In this document: positions 7,936 through 16,784 of the stretch, piece by piece | How the letters are laid out: each line of letters opens with the position of its first letter | Position numbering within the stretch: the stretch's first letter is position 1 | Assembly: GCA_021776805.1 (NCBI GenBank) | Contig: JAJFFD010000104.1 | Coordinates: forward strand, 28,138 to 92,137 | Direction: 5' to 3' | Length of the DNA stretch: 64,000 bases | Source of the DNA: Planctomycetota bacterium | Lineage (GTDB): Bacteria; Planctomycetota; UBA1135; UBA2386 | Made by a program: the position numbers and the translations under genes | The notes under the pieces: generated by a model | The model's database searches: none | The model's input: only the letters and a program-made list of their open reading frames with translations | What the model was told of the DNA's origin: nothing

Positions 7936-10508
7936 CGCTTCGCCTCCAAGGTCAATTCTCGGCGCATGACTTGGTCCCTGCGCTTGAAGGTGATCATCAG
8001 TTTGTCGCCGGGCTTGTGCTTCTTTATCCGGCTCTCGAATTCGGCGCATGTGCGCACGGTGAATTCGTCGATGCGCAGGATCAAGTCATCTGCCCGAAGT
8101 CCGATGGCCTCGGCGGGAGAACCTGTTCGTACGCGTTCTACGTACGCGGGGGGTGAGCGGCGACCACCCATGTCGAAGAGTAGGATGCCGTGTTCGACGG
8201 GCGCTCGGTCTGGACTATCTTCGGCACCCTCGGAGATCGAGGCTTCCCCTTCTCCTGTCCAACGGCGCAAGTACGGCACAAGATCCTGGCTTGGAATTGC
8301 CGCTGAGATCTGAGTGTTGGTTTCTGTTGATTCGACCACTCTTGTGTTGATACCGATCCACCGGCCATCGAGGCTGATCAAGGCCCCACCGAACTGGCCG
8401 GGATTGTTGGGAGCGTCAGTGATCACCAATTCGCCGTCGTAGTCCACTGTTTGCAAGCGGTAGCGCAGGCCACTCCGAGCTTTGGCAACGACAACGCCGA
8501 AGGTCAGCGAGAGCTTTTCGGAGAACTCCGCGAGGCGGAAGCTGTTGCCTATGGACAGAACGAAGCTGCCGTTCGCCGGAGTGCTGTCAGCTGGGATCAA
8601 GGGCTCGAGTCCTGCGACGGCCGCTGGATCGATCTTCAGCAGCCTGACTCCGAGCTTGATGTCAGGCGGCAGGAGTTCGGCTTCGTGCACGCTGCCATCG
8701 TTCAGCACCACCCGTGTCTGACCCTTCTGCAGCATCACCTGATCCAAAGTGAGAATGTGTCCCGCCGAGCTGACGAGGACGCCGCTCGCGTAGGGCAGAA
8801 TCGTGGCGAGCCCGGATGCCCCATGGATCTTGACCACACTGGGGAGATGGCGTGCAGCGAGCTCCTCTACCAGGCTTGCGGGTTCCCTCTCGCCGCTGCT
8901 GGTTCTGACAGTCTTGATGGAGCCTTCGGGAACTTCGATCTTCCAGCCTGCTTGGAGTCTGCCATCGAAGAAGACCCGGCTGCCTTCCAGGCCATGTTGC
9001 ATTTCTACCAGAACCTTCAGCACCGGATCTCGATACTGGCAGCCAGCGACCGTTCCATCTGCAAAGAGGAAAACCTGTCTCTGGCCGTCTCCAGGAAGCT
9101 CGATGCGGTAGGCGGGGCGGTTGTGGACCATCAAGCCACCGACGAGAAGTCCCTTCGAACAGAGCCTGTGTAGGTTGGTCGCCTCCCAGAGCCAGGGCAT
9201 GGTGGTGAGGACGCGGCCGAGTCTGGCGTGCTCCTCCGCAGAAGCCGGGAGTCTGGAGCCATCTTCCTGCAGGCGGATGGTCGCACCGTTCTCGCTTAGC
9301 AGGTTGCCAGCGGATGACTCAATGCGGAGTCGACCCGCCTCGAGATGAAAACTGTGCCGCTCCCCCGCGGGCCCGAGCATGCTGACCGAGCGCGGACCTT
9401 GCTGCATGCCCTTTGGAATCCGGCCGAGGATCATCTGCGTTACACGACGCCGGACTGGCGCCTCGGCAATCCGATCCGGGTCCCGGCTCGATCCCGTGTC
9501 CAAGGTATGCAAAGGCATCTCGAAAAACTGTTCCTTGCCGAAGCTGTCATCCGCCTGCTTCGGTCGGAATCCGATCTTGACCCACGAACCGGCAGGTAGG
9601 ATGCCGACCAAGGTTGCCAATTGGTTGGCGCTCTTCAGGGGGATGCCGTTGAAGGCGGTGAGCTCATCGCCGAGCTCGACCCCGAACTCAGCGACCTTCG
9701 AGTCAGCAAAGAGCGATTGCACCAAGACAGCCTGTCGAGATGGATCGTCGCTGGCTGGCATGAGCCATGCATTGAGGTCGAGAGTGCCGTGCTCTGCATG
9801 CTTGCCAGCCATTAGGTCAGGCAGGAAGTTGAGGATCTGCTTGCTGGCAATGGCGAAGCCCACTCCCACGTTGACTCGCCCGCGATCGCGCACAGAGATC
9901 CGACCGTTGATGCCGACGACTTCACCTGCCATGTTGAAGAGCGGCCCTCCGGAGTTTCCCGGGTTGACCGGTGCATCTACCTGTATGCAGTCCGGATAGA
10001 CACCGGAACGATTGTCGCCGCCGGGCTGATAGCGGTGCGTGCCGGAGACTACCCCCAAGGTCACCGTCGGTTTGAAGTCCGTGGCGAGCATGAACGGGTT
10101 GCCCATGGCAAAGACCTCTTCGCCGACGAGCAGTTGATCGCTATCACCCAAGCGCGCGTAGGGCCAGGGTTCATTGTCCGGGCGTGGGCTGAGAAGCAGG
10201 ACTGCGAGATCCGAACCTGGGTCGATGCCCAGCACTCGGGCCAGGTGCATTTGGCCATCCGGCATTCCGATCTTCATGAACGGAATCGCTGGGCTGCCGA
10301 CGACGTGGTAGTTGGTGAGCAACAATCCGCTTGGATCGATAATGACGCCGGAACCTCCCCCTGGTGCACCACTGCGCATGACAGCGCATACGGAGGGCAT
10401 GACTCGCGCCATGGACTCGACTCGCTGACTCTGCGCAGCGAGCAGGTCCTGCATGGATTCGCCCGGTTGCTGCAGGAGAAAGCTGGCGAAGAACAGGCTC
10501 GCGATCAT
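7932..10508 (-). CDS. Double trypsin-like serine protease: one active, one degenerate domain, with PDZs
   Basis: An 858-residue exported protein with a short signal peptide (MIASLFFASFLLQQ). The first S1C domain is intact: His68 in LLLTNYHVVG, Asp100 in GSDLAVLLL, Ser186 in NPGNSGGPLF. A PDZ-like domain follows near 260-320. A linker of about 200 residues leads to a second trypsin-like domain (~570-770) whose triad is lost: LTLDQVML instead of TNxHV, LGVRLLKI instead of DLAL, and NPGQFGGAL instead of GNSGGP. A second PDZ (ERVRTGSPAEAIGLRADDL) ends the chain. It is probably a periplasmic processing or quality-control protease whose second half is a binding module. It lies 9 bases after the NPCBM gene and is coupled by ATGA to a further pseudoprotease. 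Confidence 0.92.
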   Translation of the reverse strand: MIASLFFASFLLQQPGESMQDLLAAQSQRVESMARVMPSVCAVMRSGAPGGGSGVIIDPSGLLLTNYHVVGSPAIPFMKIGMPDGQMHLARVLGIDPGSDLAVLLLSPRPDNEPWPYARLGDSDQLLVGEEVFAMGNPFMLATDFKPTVTLGVVSGTHRYQPGGDNRSGVYPDCIQVDAPVNPGNSGGPLFNMAGEVVGINGRISVRDRGRVNVGVGFAIASKQILNFLPDLMAGKHAEHGTLDLNAWLMPASDDPSRQAVLVQSLFADSKVAEFGVELGDELTAFNGIPLKSANQLATLVGILPAGSWVKIGFRPKQADDSFGKEQFFEMPLHTLDTGSSRDPDRIAEAPVRRRVTQMILGRIPKGMQQGPRSVSMLGPAGERHSFHLEAGRLRIESSAGNLLSENGATIRLQEDGSRLPASAEEHARLGRVLTTMPWLWEATNLHRLCSKGLLVGGLMVHNRPAYRIELPGDGQRQVFLFADGTVAGCQYRDPVLKVLVEMQHGLEGSRVFFDGRLQAGWKIEVPEGSIKTVRTSSGEREPASLVEELAARHLPSVVKIHGASGLATILPYASGVLVSSAGHILTLDQVMLQKGQTRVVLNDGSVHEAELLPPDIKLGVRLLKIDPAAVAGLEPLIPADSTPANGSFVLSIGNSFRLAEFSEKLSLTFGVVVAKARSGLRYRLQTVDYDGELVITDAPNNPGQFGGALISLDGRWIGINTRVVESTETNTQISAAIPSQDLVPYLRRWTGEGEASISEGAEDSPDRAPVEHGILLFDMGGRRSPPAYVERVRTGSPAEAIGLRADDLILRIDEFTVRTCAEFESRIKKHKPGDKLMITFKRRDQVMRRELTLEAKR

Positions 10509-10517
10509 TCTCGATTC

Positions 10518-11720
10518 TCAGTTCTTGAGAAGGCGGGCATCGGCAAAGAGACAGTGGTCTCCAAGATCGAAGTTCTCGCCGAAGTCCGTCTCCAGGATGA
10601 GAGAGCTTGCCCCGGCAAGCGGAATACGCAGCCCTTGCCCAGCTTGTCCATGGCGAACTCCCTTCGCCTCGAAGACGAGCTTCTCATCGAGGAATACGCG
10701 GAAGTCAGCGTGAGCTTCCCGGTTGCTGCGATCGTCGATACCGATGATGGCCTCGAAGCGGTCGAACTGGCCAGAGAGATCAAAGGTCAGGCGGGTGCGC
10801 GGAATCAGACAGAGCCCACGAGAATACTCCTGGCCGCCGAGCTGCAGACCAGAGCCGCGAGGCGCAGAATCGACCAGCCAGGGGCGAAGGTGATCGAAGG
10901 CGGGGACCTGTTCTGCTCGCGGACTCAAGTCCGAGAGGTACTCGATCTTGCTGGACTGCACGCTAAAGCGCCGAATACGCGGACAGGCGAGTTCGATCTC
11001 TGCGCCCTCGGGGAGCTGGAGGCGGCAGGTCTTGCCATCCCAATCGAGAAGGCGTCCGCGGAGCTGGTGCCCTGCCAAGCTCTCGAGAATGACCGTGGGC
11101 CTGGCTTGGGTCGGGGGCCGTACGCCGAGTTCGGCGCCGAAGACCAAGCCGTAGAGCTGGCTTATTGGCACAGGCCGAACCTCATCACGGAAGAGCACGA
11201 GCACGTTCTCGCCGTCGAAGCCCTGGACGATAACGCTGAGTCGGCTGAGCTTTTGGCTCTCCCGGTTGATGGCGAAGAGAAGGTCGTTGCTCTTGGGAGC
11301 ATTGCCCAGGGCGCGGGCAAAGCCCGAGTCATCCTCACGCAGAGCCATGAATCGCAAGCTCTCCAGGTGGCGAAAGGACAGTTTCGCTGGCGACTCGATG
11401 CCGGCGAGACGCAGCTGAATCATGTCCTGATTGGCGTCTAGGACCTCACAGGGTAGGTTCAGGCCGTCACGGCTGTGCAGCTCTCCGTTCAACCCTGCAC
11501 TGCTAGGATTGAGCTCAGGCATCGAGCGAGGCTGCCATTGCGAGAGCTCGTCCAAGGACAAGTCGACCAACTCCCCCGCGCGCCTGATGTGCAGGGTGTC
11601 GCCATCCATGGAGTCGATACTGCCCTCGATGCGCTCCCCGCTGATCATGGAGAAGATCTGCTGGGCCTCCTGGCCGGGAAGAAATGCGGCCATCGCGAGG
11701 GCCGCGGCGGCGATCTTCAC
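10518..11720 (-). CDS. Secreted NPCBM/NEW2-like carbohydrate-binding protein
   Basis: A 400-residue protein with a signal peptide (MKIAAAALAMAAFLPGQEA). The C-terminal ~140 residues (LSDLSPRAEQ ... FDRFEAIIGIDDRS ... LILETDFGENFDLGDHCLFADARL) match the NPCBM/NEW2 type of beta-sandwich, a putative carbohydrate-binding module. Two short beta modules precede it, at about 22-65 (SGERIEGSIDSMDGDTLHIR) and 205-250 (LAGHQLRGRLLDWDGKTCRL), each with an alternating hydrophobic pattern and G-x-x-x-x-G. Similar modules occur in the HEAT/propeller protein at 25385. The start is GTG, overlapping the previous stop as GTGA. It probably binds glycan or peptidoglycan-like polymers outside the cytoplasm. Confidence 0.82.
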   Translation of the reverse strand: MKIAAAALAMAAFLPGQEAQQIFSMISGERIEGSIDSMDGDTLHIRRAGELVDLSLDELSQWQPRSMPELNPSSAGLNGELHSRDGLNLPCEVLDANQDMIQLRLAGIESPAKLSFRHLESLRFMALREDDSGFARALGNAPKSNDLLFAINRESQKLSRLSVIVQGFDGENVLVLFRDEVRPVPISQLYGLVFGAELGVRPPTQARPTVILESLAGHQLRGRLLDWDGKTCRLQLPEGAEIELACPRIRRFSVQSSKIEYLSDLSPRAEQVPAFDHLRPWLVDSAPRGSGLQLGGQEYSRGLCLIPRTRLTFDLSGQFDRFEAIIGIDDRSNREAHADFRVFLDEKLVFEAKGVRHGQAGQGLRIPLAGASSLILETDFGENFDLGDHCLFADARLLKN

Positions 11721-12709
11721 CGACCACCTCGGTTGAGCTTCTTGTAGTACTCCTCGAGTTGCTTGCGGCGATGCGGTGGCAGCTTCTGCGCAACTTCTGC
11801 TTCGATCGCCTTGCGATCGCGATCCTTCAAGTCACCCCAGCGCTCGGCGACGCCGGATACATTCTGCAGGCTGCCAACGCGCGCTGGCCCGGTTGGGGCG
11901 GCACTGGTCCCTGCCGGCGCCTCGGACTCTTGGTTGCCGCTCGGTCCGCCGCTGGATTGCTGCTCCTGTTCTTCGATTTGCTCGATGATCTGCTCGAGCT
12001 TGGTAACGATTTCGAGCTGCTGGTCCTGAGTGGCCTTGCCTGTGTTGGTCTTGCGAATCTCACGCTCCACAGCTTGCATCACGTCAGCAAGTCCGTGCAA
12101 GGGGCTCTCCTCCTGGGTCTCGAGTTCAGCTCGCCGTTGCATGGCGACGGCGCGAAAGCGTTCTGGAGCGTCGGGGAAGAGGATGAGAAAATCCCGGAAG
12201 GTCTGCGCTGCCGCCCCCGGCCGTGGGATCTCTGCGAGGCTCGTGCCATAGAAGAAGGCCGCCTCCGCATCCAATGGGCTCAGGTTGCGGTCTTCGCGCA
12301 GGAACTCTTCGAAGACCTGAGATGCCTTCTCCGGATCATCCGCATCGAGAAACACGCGTCCCAGGTGGTAGCGTGCGTAGGCTCGGATGATGGGGGCGTG
12401 GTCTTCACCGAGGAGCTTGGAAAGACTGAGAGCAGCCTTGGGTTCACCGTCCTCTGCCTCCCTGGCAGCTGCCGAGTAGGCTTGGGACAGCTTGCGCAGG
12501 AACTTGTCGACGACGACCGCTGGATTGCCGTCCTCGAATTCGCGGCTGAAGGCGGCGAGATCAGCCTCGCTAGCCCCGAGTTCGCCGGCAGTGCTCATGA
12601 AGGCGCTGAGGTTGAAGGGCTTGAAAGGGTTCTCCTCCTCCTGTGCCAGCATTGGGAGCGACAGCAGAAGGCTGGCCAGACTGCCGAGTGTCACGGGAAG
12701 ACCCTTCAT
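11717..12709 (-). CDS. Secreted TPR-type protein with C-terminal coiled coil
   Basis: A 330-residue exported protein (signal peptide MKGLPVTLGSLASLLLSLPM). The ATG overlaps the upstream stop (ATGA), so a frame extending 66 bases further upstream is not used. Residues ~90-190 look like tetratricopeptide helices (PIIRAYARYHLGRVFLDADD, PEKASQVFEEFLRED, FPDAPERFRAVAMQRR). These are followed by an acidic coiled coil (EIVTKLEQIIEQIEEQEQQ), a low-complexity linker, and a basic C-terminal helix (RKAIEAEVAQKLPPHRRKQ). It probably docks to the coiled-coil protein encoded just upstream. No enzymatic motif is seen. Confidence 0.78.
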   Translation of the reverse strand: MKGLPVTLGSLASLLLSLPMLAQEEENPFKPFNLSAFMSTAGELGASEADLAAFSREFEDGNPAVVVDKFLRKLSQAYSAAAREAEDGEPKAALSLSKLLGEDHAPIIRAYARYHLGRVFLDADDPEKASQVFEEFLREDRNLSPLDAEAAFFYGTSLAEIPRPGAAAQTFRDFLILFPDAPERFRAVAMQRRAELETQEESPLHGLADVMQAVEREIRKTNTGKATQDQQLEIVTKLEQIIEQIEEQEQQSSGGPSGNQESEAPAGTSAAPTGPARVGSLQNVSGVAERWGDLKDRDRKAIEAEVAQKLPPHRRKQLEEYYKKLNRGGR

Positions 12710-14580
12710 TTGCCGCCCTCCTGATTCTGCTTGCTGATAGCGTCGGCGAGCTTGCGAGTCATCTCCTTGACCCAACGCTCCTTGCGGGAGATCAGCAGAG
12801 CTTCGTCCTTCGCTTCCTCCGTGACGCGCATTTGTTCTGGTATCTGGCTGTCATACTCCGCGGTGCGGCGATTGACCCGCTTTTGCTTGGCGAGGAGGAG
12901 CTTCAGCTCCGCGGACATGGGGACCAGTGGAGGCTGCCCGTCGGTTTTTCCCGCCTGTCCCTCGCCGGCTTCGATCTGCTTGCGAAGCGAGTCGATCAGT
13001 TCGCTGAGCGCGTCTTCGATATCTGCCTGCAGCATCTGGGTAGTCCTTCCAGAATTGAACTCTTGCAGGCGAGTAGCTGTGAGCTGCAGGTCATCACGGA
13101 TCATCTCCGTGGCGGCAGGAAAGACCGCGGTGCTGCCCTCTTCTTCTAGGAGTTTGATGGCATCGTTGGCCTCCGCTGCCAGCTCGGTTTCGCCGATAGC
13201 GATTTCTCCACAGCGAGCCTTGACCTCGCCAGGCACCTCACCGTCTGCAACCAGGCGACTCTCGCGCAGGCGTTGCGCAGCCTTGGTCCGCGCCGACAAT
13301 TCCTTCTGCTTGGCGAGCATGGCGCCGAACCTTTCCTCGAGTGAGCGCAGGACTTCGTCCTTCAATTCCTGACGCAACTGCGAGAGGGCTTCATCGAGTT
13401 TCTTTTGAGCTTCCTCCAGCTTATCGAGGGCATCCTGCTGGTCCTGTGAGGCGTCCTTCGGCTTGTATTCCTTTAGTTTGCCAGCGGCTGACTTCTGCTT
13501 TGGTACGGCCTGCTGGACGTTTTCCTGCCCGGGAACCGGCTTGGGCGGCGCCTCATCGCCTTCCGCCTTGCCTGCTGCCTCCATGTCCTTGGCGAGCTTG
13601 TCCGTGTCGATACGGGTCTTTTCCTGGGCCTTGGCCTGATCGTCGAAGGGCAGCTCGAGAAGGCTGCGCTGAGCTTCTTCCTTCATCTCCTCGAGCGTCT
13701 TTTTGGCCTTACCCAGGTCCTCTATCGCCTGGTCCATGTCCTGCAGGGATGACTCGGGCTTGTTCTGTTGCAGCTTGTTCTCGGCCTTGCTCATCGCCGC
13801 GGCAGCAGCGCCCGCGGCACCGGAGCAAGCACTACCGGAAGCTTGACTGCTGGTGGATTCGGCGCCTGTCTCGGCGCCCTTGCCCGCTTCGAGTTCCTTG
13901 GCCTGGGCTTCGATGTCTTCGAGCTCTTGCTCGAGCTGCTCTGTAGCGCCGCGAAGGCCAGCTTCTTTGACTTCCATGGCCTTGGCAGAATCTGGTTCCG
14001 CGGCGAGACCGGCCGAATTGGCTTCTTCGCGTAGCTCGGTCTGCTCGGCAACGATGTCGTCGATCTTCTCGATCGCCTTCTCGAGGTCTTCGAGGTGCTT
14101 CTGCAATGCCGCAGTTTTCGATGCCTGGTCCTTCTCTTCTTGCTGTTCCTCGAGCAGGTCATCGACCCGTTCCTTGAACTGCTCGAGACTCGCGATCTCC
14201 TCCATGAGTTTGCGAAGGTCGAGATCGCGGTTCAGCAGAAGGTCCAGGAGAGCGGTCATGTCCTTGCGCACCTGTTCCATGCGCTGGAGGGCCTCGTCGT
14301 AATTAGCCTCTTCGATGAGGCGCTTGCACTCGACCAAGGACTCGGCCAGGTTCTTCTCCTGGATGTACCGGTTACCCGCTTTGAGGATGTCGCTTTCTTC
14401 CGGGTGTGTTCCGGCCTTGTCGATTTGCATCTGCTGCATCCGCTTGTGCAGCTCGCGAAACTTGCTCGCAGCCTTTTCCTGCAAGGAAACAGCGCTCTCC
14501 TGAGCAACACCGGCTACCGACAAAAGCAAGGCCGCGAAGATGCCCATGCCTGCCGGCAGATGCGATCGGTCTGTGCTCAT
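12706..14580 (-). CDS. Large exported Glu/Lys-rich coiled-coil protein
   Basis: A 624-residue protein that is almost entirely alpha-helical and charged. After a signal peptide (MGIFAALLLSVAGVAQ, possible start at ATG 12 codons in) come long heptad regions, e.g. LRKLMEEIASLEQFKERVDD, LEDLEKAIEKIDDIVAEQTE and LDKLEEAQKKLDEALSQLRQ, separated by Ala/Gly/Ser linkers (about residues 240-270). This suggests a rod-like periplasmic scaffold or tether. It has ATGA overlaps with both neighbours (DUF4175-like membrane protein upstream, TPR protein downstream). No catalytic or metal-binding motif is visible. Family assignment beyond coiled coil is not possible by eye. Confidence 0.8.
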   Translation of the reverse strand: MSTDRSHLPAGMGIFAALLLSVAGVAQESAVSLQEKAASKFRELHKRMQQMQIDKAGTHPEESDILKAGNRYIQEKNLAESLVECKRLIEEANYDEALQRMEQVRKDMTALLDLLLNRDLDLRKLMEEIASLEQFKERVDDLLEEQQEEKDQASKTAALQKHLEDLEKAIEKIDDIVAEQTELREEANSAGLAAEPDSAKAMEVKEAGLRGATEQLEQELEDIEAQAKELEAGKGAETGAESTSSQASGSACSGAAGAAAAAMSKAENKLQQNKPESSLQDMDQAIEDLGKAKKTLEEMKEEAQRSLLELPFDDQAKAQEKTRIDTDKLAKDMEAAGKAEGDEAPPKPVPGQENVQQAVPKQKSAAGKLKEYKPKDASQDQQDALDKLEEAQKKLDEALSQLRQELKDEVLRSLEERFGAMLAKQKELSARTKAAQRLRESRLVADGEVPGEVKARCGEIAIGETELAAEANDAIKLLEEEGSTAVFPAATEMIRDDLQLTATRLQEFNSGRTTQMLQADIEDALSELIDSLRKQIEAGEGQAGKTDGQPPLVPMSAELKLLLAKQKRVNRRTAEYDSQIPEQMRVTEEAKDEALLISRKERWVKEMTRKLADAISKQNQEGGK

Positions 14581-16784
14581 TTGTTTTTCCTGCCGGTTCC
14601 GGGCTTGGTCTTGTCCGGGTCCTTGCGAGTGCTCCCGAAGATACCCTCTCCTTCGGCATTCCGGAGTGTCTTGACGCGCTCGGAGGCTTGGGCCTCCGTT
14701 TTAATGATCAGTTTGAGAGCTTCGACCAGAGCCGCGATCGACTCACTCTTGGCCATGCTGTCCAGGACGCCGCGGATGACGACCTCGATGCTTTCGTAAA
14801 GAGCTACCGCTTCGCCTCTTGTGCCTTCCTCCCCGGTTTCGGCAAAGGCACTGGTCAGGCTGGCGCTGTCGGGGAATTGTTCGGCAGCCAGCATCCGCAG
14901 AGGACTGACGATCTGTGCTTCGATGGGTCGGATATCCCCCGGCTCGAAGAGTCGGTTGCTGATCATCTCCTCGAGAATGCGTGCATAGCTGTCGGCGATG
15001 CCTTGCACACGGCGGCCGAGAGCAATCTGACCTCGCGATAGAGCGGCTAGGCGAAGTCCAGCTTGTAGCCCGCGCGCATCGTCTTCGGAGGGAGCGACGA
15101 TCTCGCGAATTTCGCTGGTCGCGCTCTCCTCTCTCTCGAGGACTCTCTCGAGTTCTCTGCGTTGTTCCTCCTGCCGCCGCCGCAATTCTTCCAGAAGCTT
15201 CTCCGGACTGACGACTCTGAAGTGCAGGGTTTCGCTGAAGCCCTCACGCTCGTCTGAGTAGTAGTCGCTTGCTCCGAGTCGAAAGGAGAGCATCTGTCCG
15301 GGGCGGATCGATTCCTTGGGCTGATCCGGTTCTTCGTTATTGGCCAGGTCCCGCAGGTCGAAGGAGATCTCTGCGTCGAAGGCGTCACTACCTGCCCGGA
15401 AGCTACCCATGCCAGATACTTCAGCCGGCATGAACTCGGCTTCTACAGCTTCCGGATCTACATCGCCTTCGCTGATCTCACTCACGCGATAGCCGGCGCT
15501 CAGAGTCTTCAGTCCATAATCATCGCGGGCCTTGACCAGACCTCGGATCATCGCCTCTGGCGTGATCATCGAGCCCAAGCCGCGGGTCTTGAAGTCCAAG
15601 TCGGGTGCCTGGTCCTCCACCAATCGGACATAGATCTGTGGGGCCTGGACTGGGCCGAGCTTGTCTTCGTCCAAGACATCGATGCGTAATATGCCGTCGC
15701 GATCTGGTGATATGGATGCGCGAAAGCCCATGCCCTCGGAGATCACTTCACCATCGATTCGCGAGTCTTGCCCAAAGGTAAGATTGGCCTGCGTCAGCTT
15801 CTTGCTGCTACGGGCTTCCAGGTCGAGGGTCGATCCGATGGGAATCCGAACATCGCCTCCGCTGTCTTCGATGCTCTCCGCCTCGCGTCCGAGATACTCG
15901 GGGTAACGCACAGCGATCGTGAGATCGGTGACCTTGGGCCTGGGGACCAGTTCGATTTGCAAGACTTCGGTCTCACCATCGCCACCGGTTGCGTGAATAA
16001 GTGCTGGCTCGAGGAGGGTCTCGAGAGTGAAGCTGAATGTGCTCGCGCCGATCTGATCCATCTCCCGGATACTGATCTCACCACCAGCGAACTCGCAGTG
16101 CAGGGTGACCGTGTCTGGAATCACCCCTTCTGCAGCAACCTGCAGGGTCAGGTCCTCGCGCTCTGCAAGTCGGAGGATCTCCCCAGGGGCGACATCGAGG
16201 AAGCTGAGCAAGCTGTCCTTGGGCCAGGCCTCGTTGGAGAAGGCCAGGTTGCGCATGGCCCAGAGCCGGAACTCAGATGGTGAGGCGATTCCCCAGACTA
16301 GCAGCGAGAGCAGGGAAGCACCGAGGAGTCCCATGAAGCGCTGCAGCCGGACTTGGTTTACCGCACGTCCGAACGGGATGGCCGCCAGCTGACCCTGCAC
16401 CCGGTCGATGGACCTTTTCATCAGCAGTCGCGAATCCCCTATCTGCCCACCGCCGGCAAGAGCCTGCTCGAACTGGACGGCGCTCACCAGTGACTGGCGA
16501 AGTGCTGGATCTTCGCGTTCAACGGCCAGCGCAATCTCCTCGTCGCTAATCTTAAAACCGAGAGGCTTCCGCATGCGGGTGCTGAGGATGCGGGCGAGAA
16601 CTCCGATACAGAGGAGGAGGAGAAGTGCGCGCACGCCAAGTTCGAGGGCCAGACCTCGATCAAGGGTATAGCTCACAAAGGCGTAGGCGACGAAGGCTGC
16701 TGCGACCAGAGCCCCGGCCTCCATGAAGATGCCGAAGCGCGCACGTGCACGGAGACCATCGAATGCTTCGCCAGCGAGTTTCAT
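14577..16784 (-). CDS. DUF4175-like membrane protein
   Basis: A 735-residue membrane protein. Two hydrophobic helices lie at about 23-68 (FMEAGALVAAAFVAYAFVSY, VRALLLLLCIGVLARIL) and a third near 150-170 (FMGLLGASLLSLLVWGIA). The first cytoplasmic segment has the EEIALAVEREDPALRQSLVSA region seen in DUF4175-type proteins of Bat/MoxR neighbourhoods. The large C-terminal part is beta-rich and then helical (LLEELRRRQEEQRRELERVL, an acidic/basic coiled coil). It is likely a structural partner of the VWA proteins encoded upstream. ATGA overlaps both neighbours. Assignment to the named family is from pattern recognition, not a search. Confidence 0.72.
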   Translation of the reverse strand: MKLAGEAFDGLRARARFGIFMEAGALVAAAFVAYAFVSYTLDRGLALELGVRALLLLLCIGVLARILSTRMRKPLGFKISDEEIALAVEREDPALRQSLVSAVQFEQALAGGGQIGDSRLLMKRSIDRVQGQLAAIPFGRAVNQVRLQRFMGLLGASLLSLLVWGIASPSEFRLWAMRNLAFSNEAWPKDSLLSFLDVAPGEILRLAEREDLTLQVAAEGVIPDTVTLHCEFAGGEISIREMDQIGASTFSFTLETLLEPALIHATGGDGETEVLQIELVPRPKVTDLTIAVRYPEYLGREAESIEDSGGDVRIPIGSTLDLEARSSKKLTQANLTFGQDSRIDGEVISEGMGFRASISPDRDGILRIDVLDEDKLGPVQAPQIYVRLVEDQAPDLDFKTRGLGSMITPEAMIRGLVKARDDYGLKTLSAGYRVSEISEGDVDPEAVEAEFMPAEVSGMGSFRAGSDAFDAEISFDLRDLANNEEPDQPKESIRPGQMLSFRLGASDYYSDEREGFSETLHFRVVSPEKLLEELRRRQEEQRRELERVLEREESATSEIREIVAPSEDDARGLQAGLRLAALSRGQIALGRRVQGIADSYARILEEMISNRLFEPGDIRPIEAQIVSPLRMLAAEQFPDSASLTSAFAETGEEGTRGEAVALYESIEVVIRGVLDSMAKSESIAALVEALKLIIKTEAQASERVKTLRNAEGEGIFGSTRKDPDKTKPGTGRKNK

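Noticed and set aside
10035..11441. 468-codon plus-strand open frame
   Set aside because: It is antisense to the protease and NPCBM genes, whose motifs and coupling are clear. Long antisense frames are common in G+C-rich coding DNA.
11684..12724. 346-codon plus-strand open frame
   Set aside because: Antisense of the TPR gene, with Leu/Gly-rich composition and no motif.
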